Notes: generated by a model not told the origin, from the letters alone. A stretch of 64,000 bases of DNA from Methylobacterium brachythecii (GCF_014196345.1 NZ_JACIDN010000005.1:62001-126000), one strand, 5' to 3'; counted from the first letter of the stretch, positions 37,732-49,097 are shown. Numbers and translations are program-made.

Positions 37732-39167
37732 GTCACCTCGAAGCTCGTCCACATCCCCGTATCAAACCGCTCCAGCACGGTGGAACTGATCAGCCAGCGC
37801 CCGGGATTGTCGGCAAGGAACGCGATGCGGGCGGTCTTGCCGTCGAGGAGTTGGAAGGTGTCGAGCCAATAGGGCTCCCAGCCATCGTCGAGGGGATGGA
37901 GCAGGCGGAAGGCGTGACCGTGGACATGCAGCGTCTGCAGGAACGAGGTGTCGTTGCGAATAGCTAGCACCACAACCTGACCGCGCTTCACCGAGAAGGC
38001 CGGCGCGGCGCCGGCCACGCCGCTGACGCCGTTGATCTGCCAGATCCGGGTGGGGTCGCCGTGGTAGGTCGGCTCCGTCGCGGGCTTCTCCTTGTCGATG
38101 CGCACGCCGCCCGTGAGGACGAGATCGCGGCGAAAGGCGTTCTGCAACTTCACCTCGGCCGGTAACAGGGGATTGGTGCCGATCGGCGCGATCGGAGCGA
38201 GCGCACTGCGCCGAAGCACCGGCGAGCCCTTCGCGGTGATGGTCGCCAGCGCCAAGCCTTGCCCAATCAAGGCGTTGACCGTCACCGCAGCGCCCTCTTC
38301 GGACGGCATGTCGAGGAGAAGGTCGTAGCGGGTGCCCGGCGCGAAGGGCAACGTCGCGCGCAGCGGTTCGAACAGGTCCGTCGGCTGGCCGTCCACCGCC
38401 ACGACATAGGCCTTGGCGCCATCGAAGCGGATGCGGGTCGAGCGCGCGTTGCAGGCATTCGCCAGCCGCAGGCGTATTCGGCTGCCCGGCGGCACCTCGA
38501 TGGCCTCCGGGATCGGCTTGCCGTTGAGGGTCACCAGGTTGCCGAGGCGACCCGAGGCGGCGGCGAATTCGACCTGGCCGAAGGCGAGGGGCTGGCCATC
38601 CCCCTCGAGGCGGACGTCCTGCAACAGGAGGCTCAGGTCTCGGTCGGTGACGGGCGGCGTCGCCTCCTCGACAACGAGCATCCCGGCAAGCCCGCGGCCC
38701 GATGGCTCGCTCGAGCCGCCGACGACCAGCAGGCGGATCACGGACGTGCCGGCATCCGGCGGAGTGAAATCGTAGGAAAAACTCGCTCCCGGCGCGATCG
38801 GAGGTTGGGTGACACCTCCGACGCCGTCCATGGCGCTCTTGTTGCGCACGCCGTGCCAGTGCAGCGAAAGCGGCTTGTCGGTCTTGTTGTCGAGCTTCAG
38901 CCTGACCGCCTCGCCCTTCTTGATCCGCAGGACCGGGGGGGCCGATTTCCCGTCGAAGCACCAGATCGGCGTTTCCTTCGCAGGCTCCGGCTTCAGCCGC
39001 GTCTTGCCGGGCGCCGCATTCCAGAGGGTCTCGGCAGAGGTTTGGGAAACGGTAGCGGCGGCCGGCGCAGTCTGCGCGACGGACGGCCGCGGCAGCCACG
39101 CAAGCGCGGCGACACCCCCGAGCAGCGCGCGTCGCGACGGTCCTGTCGTGGCTTTGCGTGGCGGCAT
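37728..39167 (-). CDS. Multicopper-oxidase-fold exported protein with lost copper ligands
   Basis: A 479-residue three-cupredoxin protein. The N-terminus PSRRALLGGVAALAW is a Tat signal (RR at 12-13), so it is periplasmic. Motif 1 LHWHG (H103, H105) and motif 3 LHVHGHAF (H414, H416, H418) remain. Motif 2, normally HxH after PPDAGT, reads TSVIRLL. Motif 4, normally HCHxxxH, reads SSTVLER (461-467). The type 1 copper Cys and half of the type 3 histidines are therefore missing. Oxidase activity is unlikely; FtsP/SufI is a precedent for a copper-free member with a structural role. Confidence 0.88.
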   Translation of the reverse strand: MPPRKATTGPSRRALLGGVAALAWLPRPSVAQTAPAAATVSQTSAETLWNAAPGKTRLKPEPAKETPIWCFDGKSAPPVLRIKKGEAVRLKLDNKTDKPLSLHWHGVRNKSAMDGVGGVTQPPIAPGASFSYDFTPPDAGTSVIRLLVVGGSSEPSGRGLAGMLVVEEATPPVTDRDLSLLLQDVRLEGDGQPLAFGQVEFAAASGRLGNLVTLNGKPIPEAIEVPPGSRIRLRLANACNARSTRIRFDGAKAYVVAVDGQPTDLFEPLRATLPFAPGTRYDLLLDMPSEEGAAVTVNALIGQGLALATITAKGSPVLRRSALAPIAPIGTNPLLPAEVKLQNAFRRDLVLTGGVRIDKEKPATEPTYHGDPTRIWQINGVSGVAGAAPAFSVKRGQVVVLAIRNDTSFLQTLHVHGHAFRLLHPLDDGWEPYWLDTFQLLDGKTARIAFLADNPGRWLISSTVLERFDTGMWTSFEVT

Positions 39168-39275
39168 GGCACCCGGATTTTCGAGAGAGACGGCGCGCTT
39201 CGGCAGAGGCGCAGAATGCTACTTAGCGGCGGCCGGTGCCATGCGCCAACACGAGGCGAAGCCGCGCGAAGTTTT

Positions 39276-39304
39276 TTGCTGCGGCCTGGAACACGCGTGT
39301 TATA
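39276..39304 (+). promoter_or_regulatory. Probable sigma-70 promoter of tRNA-Leu
   Basis: TTGCTG at 39276-39281 and GTTATA at 39299-39304 are 17 bases apart, a standard housekeeping arrangement, about 45 bases before the tRNA. Confidence 0.5.
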
Positions 39305-39349
39305 GAGCCGCCCCTGTGCGGTCGGACGTGTGCCTCCTCGCAGGTGCCC

Positions 39350-39434
39350 GCGGGCGTGGCGGAACTGGTAGACGCGCTGGTTTTAGGTACCAGTGTCGCA
39401 AGACGTGGGGGTTCGAGCCCCTCCGCCCGCACCA
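39350..39434 (+). tRNA. tRNA-Leu (UAG anticodon)
   Basis: An 85-base class II tRNA with encoded CCA. Acceptor arms GCGGGCG and CGCCCGC pair perfectly with discriminator A. The anticodon arm is CTGGT-TTTAGGT-ACCAG with TAG in loop positions 3-5. A long variable arm (GTGTCGCAAGACGT) and the T-loop GGTTCGAGCCCC follow. It decodes CUN leucine codons. It precedes tig. Confidence 0.97.
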
Positions 39435-39593
39435 GACCGACTGCCGTGACCGCCGAGGGGCCTCGCGAAAGAGCATCCGCGGTCGCGTCGAGACGGTCTC
39501 CGACCCCAGGTTCGGTCCGTCGCCCCGCCCAGGGTTCGCCCGCGGCGGACAAAGCCATTGCTGTAAGACGTTAGAGAATCGGACGAGACGACG

Positions 39594-40997
39594 ATGCAGG
39601 TGACCGAGACGACTTCTGAGGGGCTGAAGCGCGAGTTTCAGGTGCTCCTTCCCGCAAGCGAGCTCGAGGATCGCCTGAATTCCGAGCTCTCGAACATCAA
39701 GGGTAAGGCCCAGCTCAAGGGCTTCCGCCCGGGCAAGGTGCCGGTGGCGCATCTGCGCAAGGTCTACGGCAAGTCCGTGATGGCCGACGTGCTGCAGAAC
39801 GCTGTCAACGAAGCCAATCAGAAGATCGTGGCTGACAACAGCCTCAAGCTGGCGCTCGAGCCGCAGATCGAGTTCCCCAAGGACGAAGAGCAGAACATCG
39901 TCGAGAAGGCGCTCGAGGCGAAGGGTGACCTCGCCTTCAAGGTGAAGCTCGAAGTGCTGCCGACCTTCGACCTCGTCGACCTCTCCGACGTCACGCTGAC
40001 CAAGCCGGTGCTCAAGCCCTCCGACGAGGAGGTGCAGGAGGCGCTGGATCGCATGGCCAAGCAGAACCGCGACTTCGCCGCCAAGGACGAAGCCGCCGCC
40101 GCCGAGACCGGCGACAAGGTGTCGATCGATTTCGTCGGCAAGATCGACGGCACCGAGTTCGAGGGCGGCAAGGGCGAGGACGTCGACCTGGAACTCGGCT
40201 CGAACAGCTTCATCCCCGGCTTCGAGGACCAGCTCGTCGGCGCCAAGGCCGGCGACAGCCGCGTCGTGAAGGTGAACTTCCCGGAGGACTACCAGGCCGC
40301 TCAGCTCGCCGGTAAGGCCGCCGAATTCGACGTCACCGTGAAGGGCGTCCAGGCGCCGGGCGACGTGACGATCGACGACGAGCTCGCCAAGCGCTTCGGC
40401 ATGGAAGACCTCGACAAGCTGAAGGAGGCCGTCTCCAAGGCCATCGGCAGCGACTACGAGGCCGCCTCGCGCCGCAAGACCAAGAAGGCGCTGCTCGATG
40501 CGCTGGACGGCAAATACGCCTTCGAGCTGCCTCCGAGCCTCGTCACGCAGGAATTCGCCAGCGTCTGGGCGCAGGTCGAGCAGGACCTGAAGACCCGCGA
40601 AAAGACCTTCGAGGACGAGGGTACTACCGAAGAGAAGGCTCAAGAGGAGTACCGCAAGATCGCCGAGCGGCGCGTGCGTCTCGGACTGGTGCTTGCGCAG
40701 GTCGGCGAGACCGCCGATATCAAGGTCTCCGACGACGAGGTCAATCAAGCCCTCTTCGCCCGGGTGCGTCAGTTCCCCGGCCAGGAGAAGGTGGTCTACG
40801 ACTTCTACCGGAACAATCCGCAGGCGCTCGCCGAGCTTCGCGCGCCGCTGTTCGAGGAGAAGGTCGTCGACCACGTCCTCGGTCAGGTCAAGCTCGTCGA
40901 AGAGCAGGTCTCGAAGGAGACGCTCTTCGCCGAGGACGACGAAGAGGCCGCACCTGCCGAGACGAACGAGGCGGCGACCGAGAAGGCCGCCGGCTGA
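39594..40997 (+). CDS. tig: Trigger factor (ribosome-associated chaperone and peptidyl-prolyl isomerase)
   Basis: A 467-residue protein in three parts. The N-terminal ribosome-binding domain has the signature GFRPGKVP (about residues 43-50), a FKBP-type PPIase domain spans about 165-250 ([14 protein letters not shown]), and the helical C-terminal chaperone domain follows. It binds nascent chains at the exit of the large subunit. Gene order tig, clpP, clpX, lon is the widely conserved proteostasis block. Confidence 0.97.
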   Translation: MQVTETTSEGLKREFQVLLPASELEDRLNSELSNIKGKAQLKGFRPGKVPVAHLRKVYGKSVMADVLQNAVNEANQKIVADNSLKLALEPQIEFPKDEEQNIVEKALEAKGDLAFKVKLEVLPTFDLVDLSDVTLTKPVLKPSDEEVQEALDRMAKQNRDFAAKDEAAAAETGDKVSIDFVGKIDGTEFEGGKGEDVDLELGSNSFIPGFEDQLVGAKAGDSRVVKVNFPEDYQAAQLAGKAAEFDVTVKGVQAPGDVTIDDELAKRFGMEDLDKLKEAVSKAIGSDYEAASRRKTKKALLDALDGKYAFELPPSLVTQEFASVWAQVEQDLKTREKTFEDEGTTEEKAQEEYRKIAERRVRLGLVLAQVGETADIKVSDDEVNQALFARVRQFPGQEKVVYDFYRNNPQALAELRAPLFEEKVVDHVLGQVKLVEEQVSKETLFAEDDEEAAPAETNEAATEKAAG

Positions 40998-41123
40998 GAC
41001 CCGCACCCGAGGTTCAGGGTCAGCGGGTCCGATCAGGCGGTGTTAACAACCGCCGTAGTTGGCTTGTAACACCGGTTCGGGGATGATTCGCCCCGGCCGG
41101 TCCCTGAGCTTGAGGGCGTGAGA

Positions 41124-41750
41124 ATGAGAGATCCGGTCGACTACTTCCAGAACAACCTCGTCCCGATGGTGGTCGAGCAGTCGAGCCGCGGCGAGCGCGC
41201 CTTCGACATCTATTCGCGTCTTCTTCGCGAGCGCATCATCTTCCTGACCGGTCCGGTCGAGGATTACGGCGCGTCGCTGATCGTCGCGCAGCTTCTGTTC
41301 CTCGAAGCCGAGAACCCGAAGAAGGAGATTTCCTTCTACATCAACTCGCCCGGCGGCGTGGTGACCTCGGGTCTTTCGATCTACGACACCATGCAGTTCA
41401 TCCGTTGCCCGGTGACGACGCTCTGCACGGGTCAGGCGGCCTCGATGGGCTCGCTGCTGCTCTGCGCGGGCGAGGCCGGACAGCGCTTTGCCCTGCCGAA
41501 CGCCCGGATCATGGTCCACCAGCCCTCCGGCGGATTTCAGGGCCAGGCGACCGACATCCTGATCCACGCCCGCGAGATCGAAGCGCTGAAAAAGCGCCTC
41601 AACGAGATCTACGTGAAGCATACGGGCCGCGACTACGACACCATTCATCAGGCGCTCGAGCGCGATAACTTCATGACGGCCGAGGCCGCCAAGGAGTTCG
41701 GCCTGGTCGACGACATCCTGCACAAGCGGCCGGAGCCGGCGGCGGCGTAA
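41124..41750 (+). CDS. clpP: ATP-dependent Clp protease proteolytic subunit
   Basis: A 208-residue serine peptidase forming the tetradecameric ClpP barrel. The catalytic Ser is S107 in [12 protein letters not shown] and the His is H132 in [13 protein letters not shown]. The chosen start is the ATG at 41124, since GAGGG lies eight bases before it; a GTG at 41118 would be too close to that site. It partners with ClpX just downstream. Confidence 0.97.
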   Translation: MRDPVDYFQNNLVPMVVEQSSRGERAFDIYSRLLRERIIFLTGPVEDYGASLIVAQLLFLEAENPKKEISFYINSPGGVVTSGLSIYDTMQFIRCPVTTLCTGQAASMGSLLLCAGEAGQRFALPNARIMVHQPSGGFQGQATDILIHAREIEALKKRLNEIYVKHTGRDYDTIHQALERDNFMTAEAAKEFGLVDDILHKRPEPAAA

Positions 41751-41976
41751 AGGCGTTGCCGCGGTACGGATCAGCCTCCCGATGCGTCCTTTTGGCGACA
41801 GTTCGGGGCATCGCGCAGGTTGATCCGAAGTCGGCAGCGTGATTGCATCGGGGTTCGTGCCCCACCCGGACCCGGTGCGTGCCTTGAGGTGACTGTTTCT
41901 TTAGGCGGATGCCTTTAATTCTGAGCGATGCGCGTGCGTCCCTTGCCGGCGCCGCGCTCGCGGAGCGGAGACCGAT

Positions 41977-43248
<1,272 letters not shown>

Positions 43249-43258
43249 CCCGGCTTCG

Positions 43259-43286
43259 GGGCCGCGCCGTGCAAGCGGCGCGGCCC
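43259..43286 (+). terminator. Strong GC hairpin after clpX
   Basis: An 11-pair perfect stem (GGGCCGCGCCG and CGGCGCGGCCC) with a 6-base loop begins 10 bases after the clpX stop codon. No T-run follows, so it may act as an RNA 3' stabiliser or a factor-assisted terminator. Confidence 0.5.
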
Positions 43287-43307
43287 TGTCATTCCACCGT
43301 CACCAAA

Positions 43308-43336
43308 CTTGAAAGCCGTGGCGGCGAACGCCACCT
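43308..43336 (+). promoter_or_regulatory. Possible heat-shock (RpoH) promoter of lon
   Basis: CTTGAA at 43308-43313 and CCACCT at 43331-43336 are 17 bases apart, resembling the alphaproteobacterial RpoH pattern CTTG-N17/18-CCATAT with a weak -10. lon is a classic heat-shock gene. The match is only partial. Confidence 0.3.
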
Positions 43337-43472
43337 GATCGTCAGCGCAGTGGCCGCATGCTCACCTCCCGAGGTGCGGTGCCGCGTCACCAGCCGCAAC
43401 GTTCGATCCGATCTCCGACCATACGCGGCCCGGTCGGCCCTGGCAGGATGCTTGCTCGTCAAAGAGGAGCGA

Positions 43473-43511
43473 ATGCCCGGCGTCAGAGCACAAGGGAAGC
43501 CAACCCCATGA
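43473..43511 (+). CDS. 12-codon leader reading frame coupled to lon
   Basis: An ATG preceded by AGAGGAG encodes [12 protein letters not shown] and stops at a TGA that overlaps the lon ATG as ATGA. Its ribosome site is stronger than anything directly before the lon ATG. This suggests that lon is translated by re-initiation after this short frame. It may have no function as a peptide. Confidence 0.45.
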   Translation: MPGVRAQGKPTP

Positions 43512-45928
43512 CCCAGTCGAAATCGCGCCAGCCGGTCGTTCCGGGCTCGACGGGCTCCTATGCCGTCCTGCCCCTGCGCGACATCGTCGTATTCCCGCAC
43601 ATGATCGTGCCGCTCTTTGTCGGCCGCGAGAAATCCATCCGCGCTCTCGAAGAGGCCGTGAAGGCCGATCGTCACATCCTGCTCGCCACCCAGATCAATG
43701 CCGGCGACGACGATCCGTCGACCGACCAGATCTACAAGATCGGCACGCTCGCCAGCGTGCTTCAGCTCCTCAAGCTGCCCGACGGAACCGTGAAGGTACT
43801 CGTCGAAGGCGCCGGCCGTGCCAAGATCGAGGAGTTCATCCGCTCGGACGAGTATTACGAGGCGACCGCGGAGACGCTGGTCGACGATCTCGGCGACAGC
43901 GTCGAGGCCGAAGCCCTCGCGCGCTCGGTGATCTCCGAGTTCGAGAACTACGTGAAGCTGAACAAGAAGATCTCCCCCGAGGTCGTCTCGGCCGTCACGC
44001 AGATCGACGAGCCCTCGAAGCTCGCCGACACGGTCGGCTCGCATCTCGCGGTCAAGATCGCAGACAAGCAGGCGATCCTCGAAATCCCGACTGTCGCCGC
44101 TCGCCTCGAGCGCGTGCTGTCGCTGATGGAGAGCGAGATCTCCGTCCTGCAGGTGGAGAAGCGCATCCGGACCCGCGTCAAGCGGCAGATGGAGAAGACT
44201 CAGCGCGAGTACTACCTCAACGAGCAGATGAAGGCGATCCAGAAGGAGCTGGGCGACGAGGACGGCCGCGACGAGCTGGCCGAGCTCGAGGAGAAGATCG
44301 AGAAGACCAAGCTCTCGAAGGAAGCCCGCGAGAAGGCGACGGCCGAGCTGAAGAAGCTGCGCCAGATGTCGCCGATGTCGGCCGAGGCGACCGTCGTGCG
44401 CAATTACCTCGACTGGATGCTCGGTATCCCGTGGAACAAGCGCTCGAAGATCAAGAAGGATCTCGTCGCGGCCCAGACGCTGCTCGACGAGGATCATTTC
44501 GGCCTCGACAAGGTCAAGGACCGGATCGTCGAGTACCTTGCCGTGCAGCAGCGCGCCAACAAGCTGACCGGACCGATCCTGTGCCTCGTCGGCCCTCCGG
44601 GCGTCGGCAAGACCTCGCTCGGCAAGTCGATCGCGCAGGCGACGGGTCGCGAGTTCGTGCGCATGTCGCTCGGCGGCGTGCGGGACGAGGCCGAGATCCG
44701 CGGTCACCGCAGGACCTATATCGGCTCCATGCCGGGCAAGGTTGTGCAGTCGATGCGCAAGGCCAAGACCTCGAACCCGCTCATCCTGCTCGACGAGATC
44801 GACAAGATGGGCATGGATTTCCGCGGTGATCCGTCGGCCGCCCTGCTGGAGGTCCTCGACCCCGAGCAGAACGCGACCTTCAACGACCATTACCTCGAGG
44901 TCGACTACGACCTGTCGAACGTGATGTTCGTGACGACGGCGAACACGCTGAACATCCCGGGCCCCTTGATGGACCGCATGGAGATCATCCGGATCGCCGG
45001 CTACACCGAGGAGGAGAAGGCTGAGATCGCCCGTCGCCACCTCATCCCGAACGCGCTCAAGAAGCACGGTCTGGACGAGAAGGAATGGTCGATCACCGAC
45101 GACGGCCTGATGATGCTCATCCGCCGCTACACCCGTGAGGCAGGCGTGCGGAACCTGGAGCGCGAGATCTCCAACCTCGCCCGCAAGGCGGTGAAGGAGA
45201 TCCTGATCGCGAAGGTGAAGTCCGTCGTGGGCAACGCCGAGACCCTGCCGGAATTCCTCGGGCCGCCGAAGTTCCGCTACGGCGAGATCGACGCGGACGA
45301 TCAGGTCGGTGTCGTCACGGGTCTGGCCTGGACCGAGGTCGGCGGCGAATTGCTGACGATCGAGGGCGTCATGATGCCCGGCAAGGGCAAGATGACGGTC
45401 ACGGGCAACCTGCGCGACGTGATGAAGGAGTCGATCTCGGCTGCGGCGAGCTATGTCCGCTCGCGGGCCATCGACTTCGGCATCGAGCCTCCGCTGTTCG
45501 AGCGCCGGGACATCCACGTCCACGTGCCTGAAGGGGCAACCCCGAAGGACGGTCCGTCGGCCGGCATCGCCATGGCCACGGCGATCATCTCGACGCTCAC
45601 CGGCATCCCGGTGCGCCGCGAGGTCGCCATGACGGGCGAGGTCACCCTGCGTGGCCGCGTCCTGCCGATCGGCGGCCTGAAGGAGAAGCTGCTCGCGGCT
45701 CTCCGCGGCGGCATCAAGACGGTGATGATCCCCGAGGAGAACGCCAAGGACCTCGCCGAGGTGCCGGACAGCGTGAAGAACGGCCTCGACATCATCCCGG
45801 TCTCGCGCATGGACCAGGTCCTGATCCACGCCCTGGTGCGACAGCCCGAGCCGATCGAATGGGACGAGCCGGTTCCGCCAGTGAAGAAGCCGGGCCAGGA
45901 AGACGGCGCCGCGGTGGTCGCTCACTGA
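43508..45928 (+). CDS. lon: ATP-dependent protease Lon
   Basis: An 806-residue LonA. The N-terminal substrate-binding domain starts at [21 protein letters not shown] coiled middle region, the AAA+ module with Walker A GPPGVGKT, and the Ser-Lys peptidase domain with catalytic Ser in [14 protein letters not shown] follow. The ATG at 43508 matches the usual family start (MTQSK) although the same frame is open farther upstream. It ends the tig-clpP-clpX-lon block. Confidence 0.97.
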   Translation: MTQSKSRQPVVPGSTGSYAVLPLRDIVVFPHMIVPLFVGREKSIRALEEAVKADRHILLATQINAGDDDPSTDQIYKIGTLASVLQLLKLPDGTVKVLVEGAGRAKIEEFIRSDEYYEATAETLVDDLGDSVEAEALARSVISEFENYVKLNKKISPEVVSAVTQIDEPSKLADTVGSHLAVKIADKQAILEIPTVAARLERVLSLMESEISVLQVEKRIRTRVKRQMEKTQREYYLNEQMKAIQKELGDEDGRDELAELEEKIEKTKLSKEAREKATAELKKLRQMSPMSAEATVVRNYLDWMLGIPWNKRSKIKKDLVAAQTLLDEDHFGLDKVKDRIVEYLAVQQRANKLTGPILCLVGPPGVGKTSLGKSIAQATGREFVRMSLGGVRDEAEIRGHRRTYIGSMPGKVVQSMRKAKTSNPLILLDEIDKMGMDFRGDPSAALLEVLDPEQNATFNDHYLEVDYDLSNVMFVTTANTLNIPGPLMDRMEIIRIAGYTEEEKAEIARRHLIPNALKKHGLDEKEWSITDDGLMMLIRRYTREAGVRNLEREISNLARKAVKEILIAKVKSVVGNAETLPEFLGPPKFRYGEIDADDQVGVVTGLAWTEVGGELLTIEGVMMPGKGKMTVTGNLRDVMKESISAAASYVRSRAIDFGIEPPLFERRDIHVHVPEGATPKDGPSAGIAMATAIISTLTGIPVRREVAMTGEVTLRGRVLPIGGLKEKLLAALRGGIKTVMIPEENAKDLAEVPDSVKNGLDIIPVSRMDQVLIHALVRQPEPIEWDEPVPPVKKPGQEDGAAVVAH

Positions 45929-45952
45929 CCCCGCGGGCTGACGAACGACATG

Positions 45953-45985
45953 AGCCTCCGGGATGCACTCCCGGAGGCTTTTTTC
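45953..45985 (+). terminator. Rho-independent terminator of lon
   Basis: Stem GCCTCCGGG/CCCGGAGGC with loop ATGCACT followed directly by TTTTTT, beginning 26 bases after the lon stop codon. It is the clearest terminator in the window. Confidence 0.95.
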
Positions 45986-46078
45986 ATGAGCGGGGATCTG
46001 TGGCCTTGCAGCGCTAGGCGTCAGACGGCGCTGGTCTTAGGCGTAGAGGTTCGCTCGGTCTTCGCCGGAACCCGCGCC

Positions 46079-46396
46079 ATGTACCGCCTCGTCCGTCTCT
46101 GCCCGCTCCTCCTGTTTCTCGCTGCGGCGCCGGCCACCGCCTTCGAGCGGGCACCGCTTCCGTCCGAGGCGCCGATGCAGAAATGCCCGGAACAGGGGCC
46201 AGGCTTCGCCCGCATCCCCGGCACCAGCACCTGCATCCGCCTCTCGGGCCGGGTCGCCGCCGGCGCCGACGTCGCGACGGATACGCGCACCTACAGCACC
46301 GGCACGGGGAGCGGCCGCTTCGCGATCGATACGCGCACCGACACGGCCGTCGGCCCGATGCGCTCCTTTGTGCGCATCGACGCCGGGCGCCGCTGA
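46079..46396 (+). CDS. Small exported protein resembling the N-terminus of a Rhizobiales porin
   Basis: A 105-residue protein with a signal peptide (MYRLVRLCPLLLFLAAAPATA). The mature part has CPEQGPGFARIPGTSTCIRLSGRV-like spacing of two cysteines and then RTDTAVGPMRSFVRID. Both features are typical of the first strands of Omp2b-type porins, which run to 400 residues or more. Here the protein stops after what would be about three strands, so it cannot form a barrel alone. It may be a remnant or a small periplasmic protein. The ribosome site is weak. Confidence 0.7.
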   Translation: MYRLVRLCPLLLFLAAAPATAFERAPLPSEAPMQKCPEQGPGFARIPGTSTCIRLSGRVAAGADVATDTRTYSTGTGSGRFAIDTRTDTAVGPMRSFVRIDAGRR

Positions 46397-46400
46397 AGCG

Positions 46401-46880
46401 TCAGAGGCTGCGCGAGAGCAGCAGCGGCCCCCGTCCGGCGCTGCGCCCATAGGGGGAGGGCGGTGTCGAAGGCCGGCCGTAGACGGTCGGCGTCCCGGAC
46501 TTGCCGATCTCCTCGGCGAGCGTGCGGATCAGCCCCTCGGAGACGGTCCGCGCGGTAGCGAGCACTGTCTGGTTCGTCTCGACGACGGCGGCGAAACGGC
46601 GATGGGCAGCCTTCAGGCTCTCGATCCCGCTCGGTGCGAGCCGCGCCAGGGCAATGGCGTTGGCCTTCGCGGCTTCCAGGCCGTTCAGATAGGCTGAGGC
46701 GAGTTCGGCCTTTCGCGGGCCGTCGACCATCGCCTCGCGGATGCGGCCGGCACGGACACCGTCGCTCTCGCTGGCGAGCACCGCATCGAGGTCCTGCATG
46801 GTCGCCATCAGGCCTGCAATGAACGCCTCGGCCGATGCCTTGTCATGGATGCGCACGGCGCGCGTGTCAGGCGCCTGCAC
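46401..46880 (-). CDS. FlgN-like flagellar export chaperone
   Basis: A 159-residue, largely helical protein with a Pro/Ser-rich C-terminus. Residues about 12-125 resemble the FlgN/FlbY group that chaperones hook-filament junction proteins. The assignment leans on position: its start overlaps the end of the rod-binding protein gene by 14 bases, which follows flgI. It runs into a convergent small gene. Confidence 0.62.
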   Translation of the reverse strand: MQAPDTRAVRIHDKASAEAFIAGLMATMQDLDAVLASESDGVRAGRIREAMVDGPRKAELASAYLNGLEAAKANAIALARLAPSGIESLKAAHRRFAAVVETNQTVLATARTVSEGLIRTLAEEIGKSGTPTVYGRPSTPPSPYGRSAGRGPLLLSRSL

Positions 46881-47229
46881 GGCCGGCCTCCTGCATCTTC
46901 ATCATCTCGCCGTAGACCTGGCTCGAAATGCCGACACCGCCGCTCTTCACGATCGAGCCGGCATATTCCTTGGTGAGCATCGAGCGCCAGACGCCGCCAC
47001 CGGTCCCGTTCTCGCCGAGCGGTCCCTCGGTGCCGCTCGACTGGGTGATCGACTCGAGGCTGTTCTCCAGGAACATCGATTCGAACTCATCGGCGGTCTT
47101 CTTGGCCTTGGCCGAGGCGGTCGCCTTGGCCGTGTCCATCGTGTCGGTGCCGGTCTTGGCGATGGCGCCGGCCAAGGCCTTGCCGACGCCGACCGCTGCG
47201 GATGCTGCGAAGGTTGCGAGAGGAAGCAT
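46867..47229 (-). CDS. Flagellar rod-binding protein (FlgJ N-terminal domain type)
   Basis: A 120-residue protein with the Rod-binding motif set KTADEFESMFLENSLESI and GGVWRSMLTKEYAGSIVKSG. Gammaproteobacterial FlgJ adds a muramidase domain; this protein lacks it, as usual in alphaproteobacteria. The ATG at 47229 follows GGAGAAGGG; a GTG at 47256 overlapping the flgI stop is an alternative. It helps rod assembly in the periplasm. Confidence 0.88.
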   Translation of the reverse strand: MLPLATFAASAAVGVGKALAGAIAKTGTDTMDTAKATASAKAKKTADEFESMFLENSLESITQSSGTEGPLGENGTGGGVWRSMLTKEYAGSIVKSGGVGISSQVYGEMMKMQEAGRAGA

Positions 47230-47252
47230 GGTCTGGCCCTTCTCCTTGTCGA

Positions 47253-48392
47253 TCACATGAGTTCGATGTCGGCCTGCAGGGCGCCGGCAGTCTTGATGGC
47301 TTGCAGGATCGAGATGAGGTCGCGCGGGCCGACGCCCAGCGCATTGAGGCCGTCGACCAGCTCGCGGAGCGTCACGCCTTCGCGAACCAGGGCGAGCTTG
47401 TTGCCGTCGCCGGTATCGACCTTGAGAGCGGTGCGCGGCACCACGGCGGTCTGACCGTTCGAGAGCGGGCCGGGCTGGCTGACCTGCGGCTGCTCGGTGA
47501 TCGTTACCGTCAGGTTGCCCTGAGCGATCGCCACGGTCGAGACGCGCACGTCGCGGCCCATCACGATGATGCCCGAGCGCTCGTCGACGATGACGCGGGC
47601 GGTCTGATCGGGCTCGACCTTGAGCTGCTCCACCTCGGTAACGAGGCGGATCATGTTGCCATGATACTTGGCGGGGATCTGCAGGGTGACGGTGGCGGGA
47701 TCGGTCGGCTCGGCCGTATCGGAGCCCATGAAGTCGTTGATCGCGGCGGCGATACGCTTCGAGGTCGTGAAGTCGGGGTTGCGCAGCGACAGACGCAGGG
47801 ACCGCGCGTCGTTCAGCTTGAACGCCACCTCGCGCTCGACGTTCGCGCCGTTGGAGATCCGGCCGTTCGTCGGCACACCCCGGGTGATCTTTGCCGCGTC
47901 GCCTTCGGCCGAGAAGCCGGCAATGGCGACCGAACCCTGCGCCAGCGCGTAGACCTCGCCATCCGCGCCGAGCAGCGGCGTGACGAGCAGAGTGCCGCCC
48001 TGCAGTGACTTGGCGTCGCCGAGCGAGGAGACGGTGACGTCGATGCGATTGCCCTGCGCCGAGAAGGGCGGAAGGTTCGCCGTTACCATCACCGCCGCGA
48101 GATTCTGCGTGCGCATGGTGGCGCCGCGCGTGTTCACGCCGAGCCGCTCCAGCATCGCCTGCAGCGACTGCTTGGTGAAGGGGATGTTGTTCAGGGTGTC
48201 GCCGGTGCCGTTGAGGCCGACGACGATGCCATAGCCGACGAGCTGATTCTGGCGCACGCCCTCGATCGAGGCGAGATCCTTCACCCGCGACAGCGCCGAA
48301 GCCGCGCCGAGGCTCGACAGCCAGGCGACGAGCCCCAGCGCCAGCAGGCGCAGGATGGGGAGAGAAGTGGGCCGAACCGGACGCGGGGTCAT
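47253..48392 (-). CDS. flgI: Flagellar P-ring protein FlgI
   Basis: A 379-residue protein with a signal peptide (about 1-35) and the family blocks SRVKDLASIEGVRQNQLVGY, GTGDTLNNIPFTKQSL and ILQAIKTAGALQADIELM. It forms the bushing of the flagellar rod in the peptidoglycan. It is followed by the rod-binding and FlgN-like genes and is divergent from fliX. Confidence 0.96.
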   Translation of the reverse strand: MTPRPVRPTSLPILRLLALGLVAWLSSLGAASALSRVKDLASIEGVRQNQLVGYGIVVGLNGTGDTLNNIPFTKQSLQAMLERLGVNTRGATMRTQNLAAVMVTANLPPFSAQGNRIDVTVSSLGDAKSLQGGTLLVTPLLGADGEVYALAQGSVAIAGFSAEGDAAKITRGVPTNGRISNGANVEREVAFKLNDARSLRLSLRNPDFTTSKRIAAAINDFMGSDTAEPTDPATVTLQIPAKYHGNMIRLVTEVEQLKVEPDQTARVIVDERSGIIVMGRDVRVSTVAIAQGNLTVTITEQPQVSQPGPLSNGQTAVVPRTALKVDTGDGNKLALVREGVTLRELVDGLNALGVGPRDLISILQAIKTAGALQADIELM

Positions 48393-48635
48393 GGTGGACT
48401 CAGGTGACTGACGGCTCCTCCCTTGCGAGCGGCGTGCCATCCGTCGGGTTTTTGTAAATCACTGAATTTTATCGATTTTTCCAAAGCTTCACGGGCGAGC
48501 GAGGCCTCGCCGGTCGCGTCCTTTCCTGCCGGCCCGGCAGCTTCTGCCGGGCCGTTTACCGACGGTTAACCATGGCGGCCGGAAGACTGGACGGGTCGAG
48601 CCGTGATGGCTCCCGTCTCCTTCCCAGCTAGGATC

Positions 48636-49067
48636 ATGCGCGTCGAGCAACGCTTTGCCGCTACCGCTGCCGGACCGGCCAATGCCGGACGCCGCGCGGA
48701 CGCCGCGCGCGCGTTCTCTCTCACCGAGGGCGCGCAGCAGGCCCGTGTTGGAACGAGCGCTACCACGCAGACCGGCATGCTCGCCGGGCTCGATGCCATC
48801 CTGACCTTGCAGGGCAACGAGGACGCGCCCCAAGAGCGCCGTCGCCGCTCGGTCAAGCGCGGCCACGACCTTCTCGACGGTCTCGATCGCCTCAAGGCCG
48901 CCATCCTCGGCGGCCGCGTCGCCACGCACGAATTACAGACCATCGCCGGCCGCCTGGCCGACAGGGCCGAGTCCAGCGGCGATCCTCGCCTCGACGGCCT
49001 CGTCGCCGAGATCGAGCTGCGTGCGGCCGTGGAGCTCGCCAAGCTCGAAGCCCTACGCGGCGTTTGA
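48636..49067 (+). CDS. fliX: Flagellar assembly regulator FliX
   Basis: A 143-residue protein of the alphaproteobacterial FliX family, with GMLAGLDAILTLQG, RRRRSVKRGHDLLDGLDRLK and a C-terminal VEIELRAAVELAKLE-like helix. In Caulobacter FliX links class II flagellar assembly to the sigma-54 activator FlbD, and fliX is likewise divergent from flgI. The ATG at 48636 gives an N-terminus comparable to the family; ATG 48606 or GTG 48603 are alternatives. Confidence 0.87.
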   Translation: MRVEQRFAATAAGPANAGRRADAARAFSLTEGAQQARVGTSATTQTGMLAGLDAILTLQGNEDAPQERRRRSVKRGHDLLDGLDRLKAAILGGRVATHELQTIAGRLADRAESSGDPRLDGLVAEIELRAAVELAKLEALRGV

Positions 49068-49097
49068 GGTCTGCTCCTGGCTGATCGACGCGGTTCC

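Noticed and set aside
43289..45925. An 878-codon open frame opposite lon
   Set aside because: It is the antisense of Lon and has no family resemblance.
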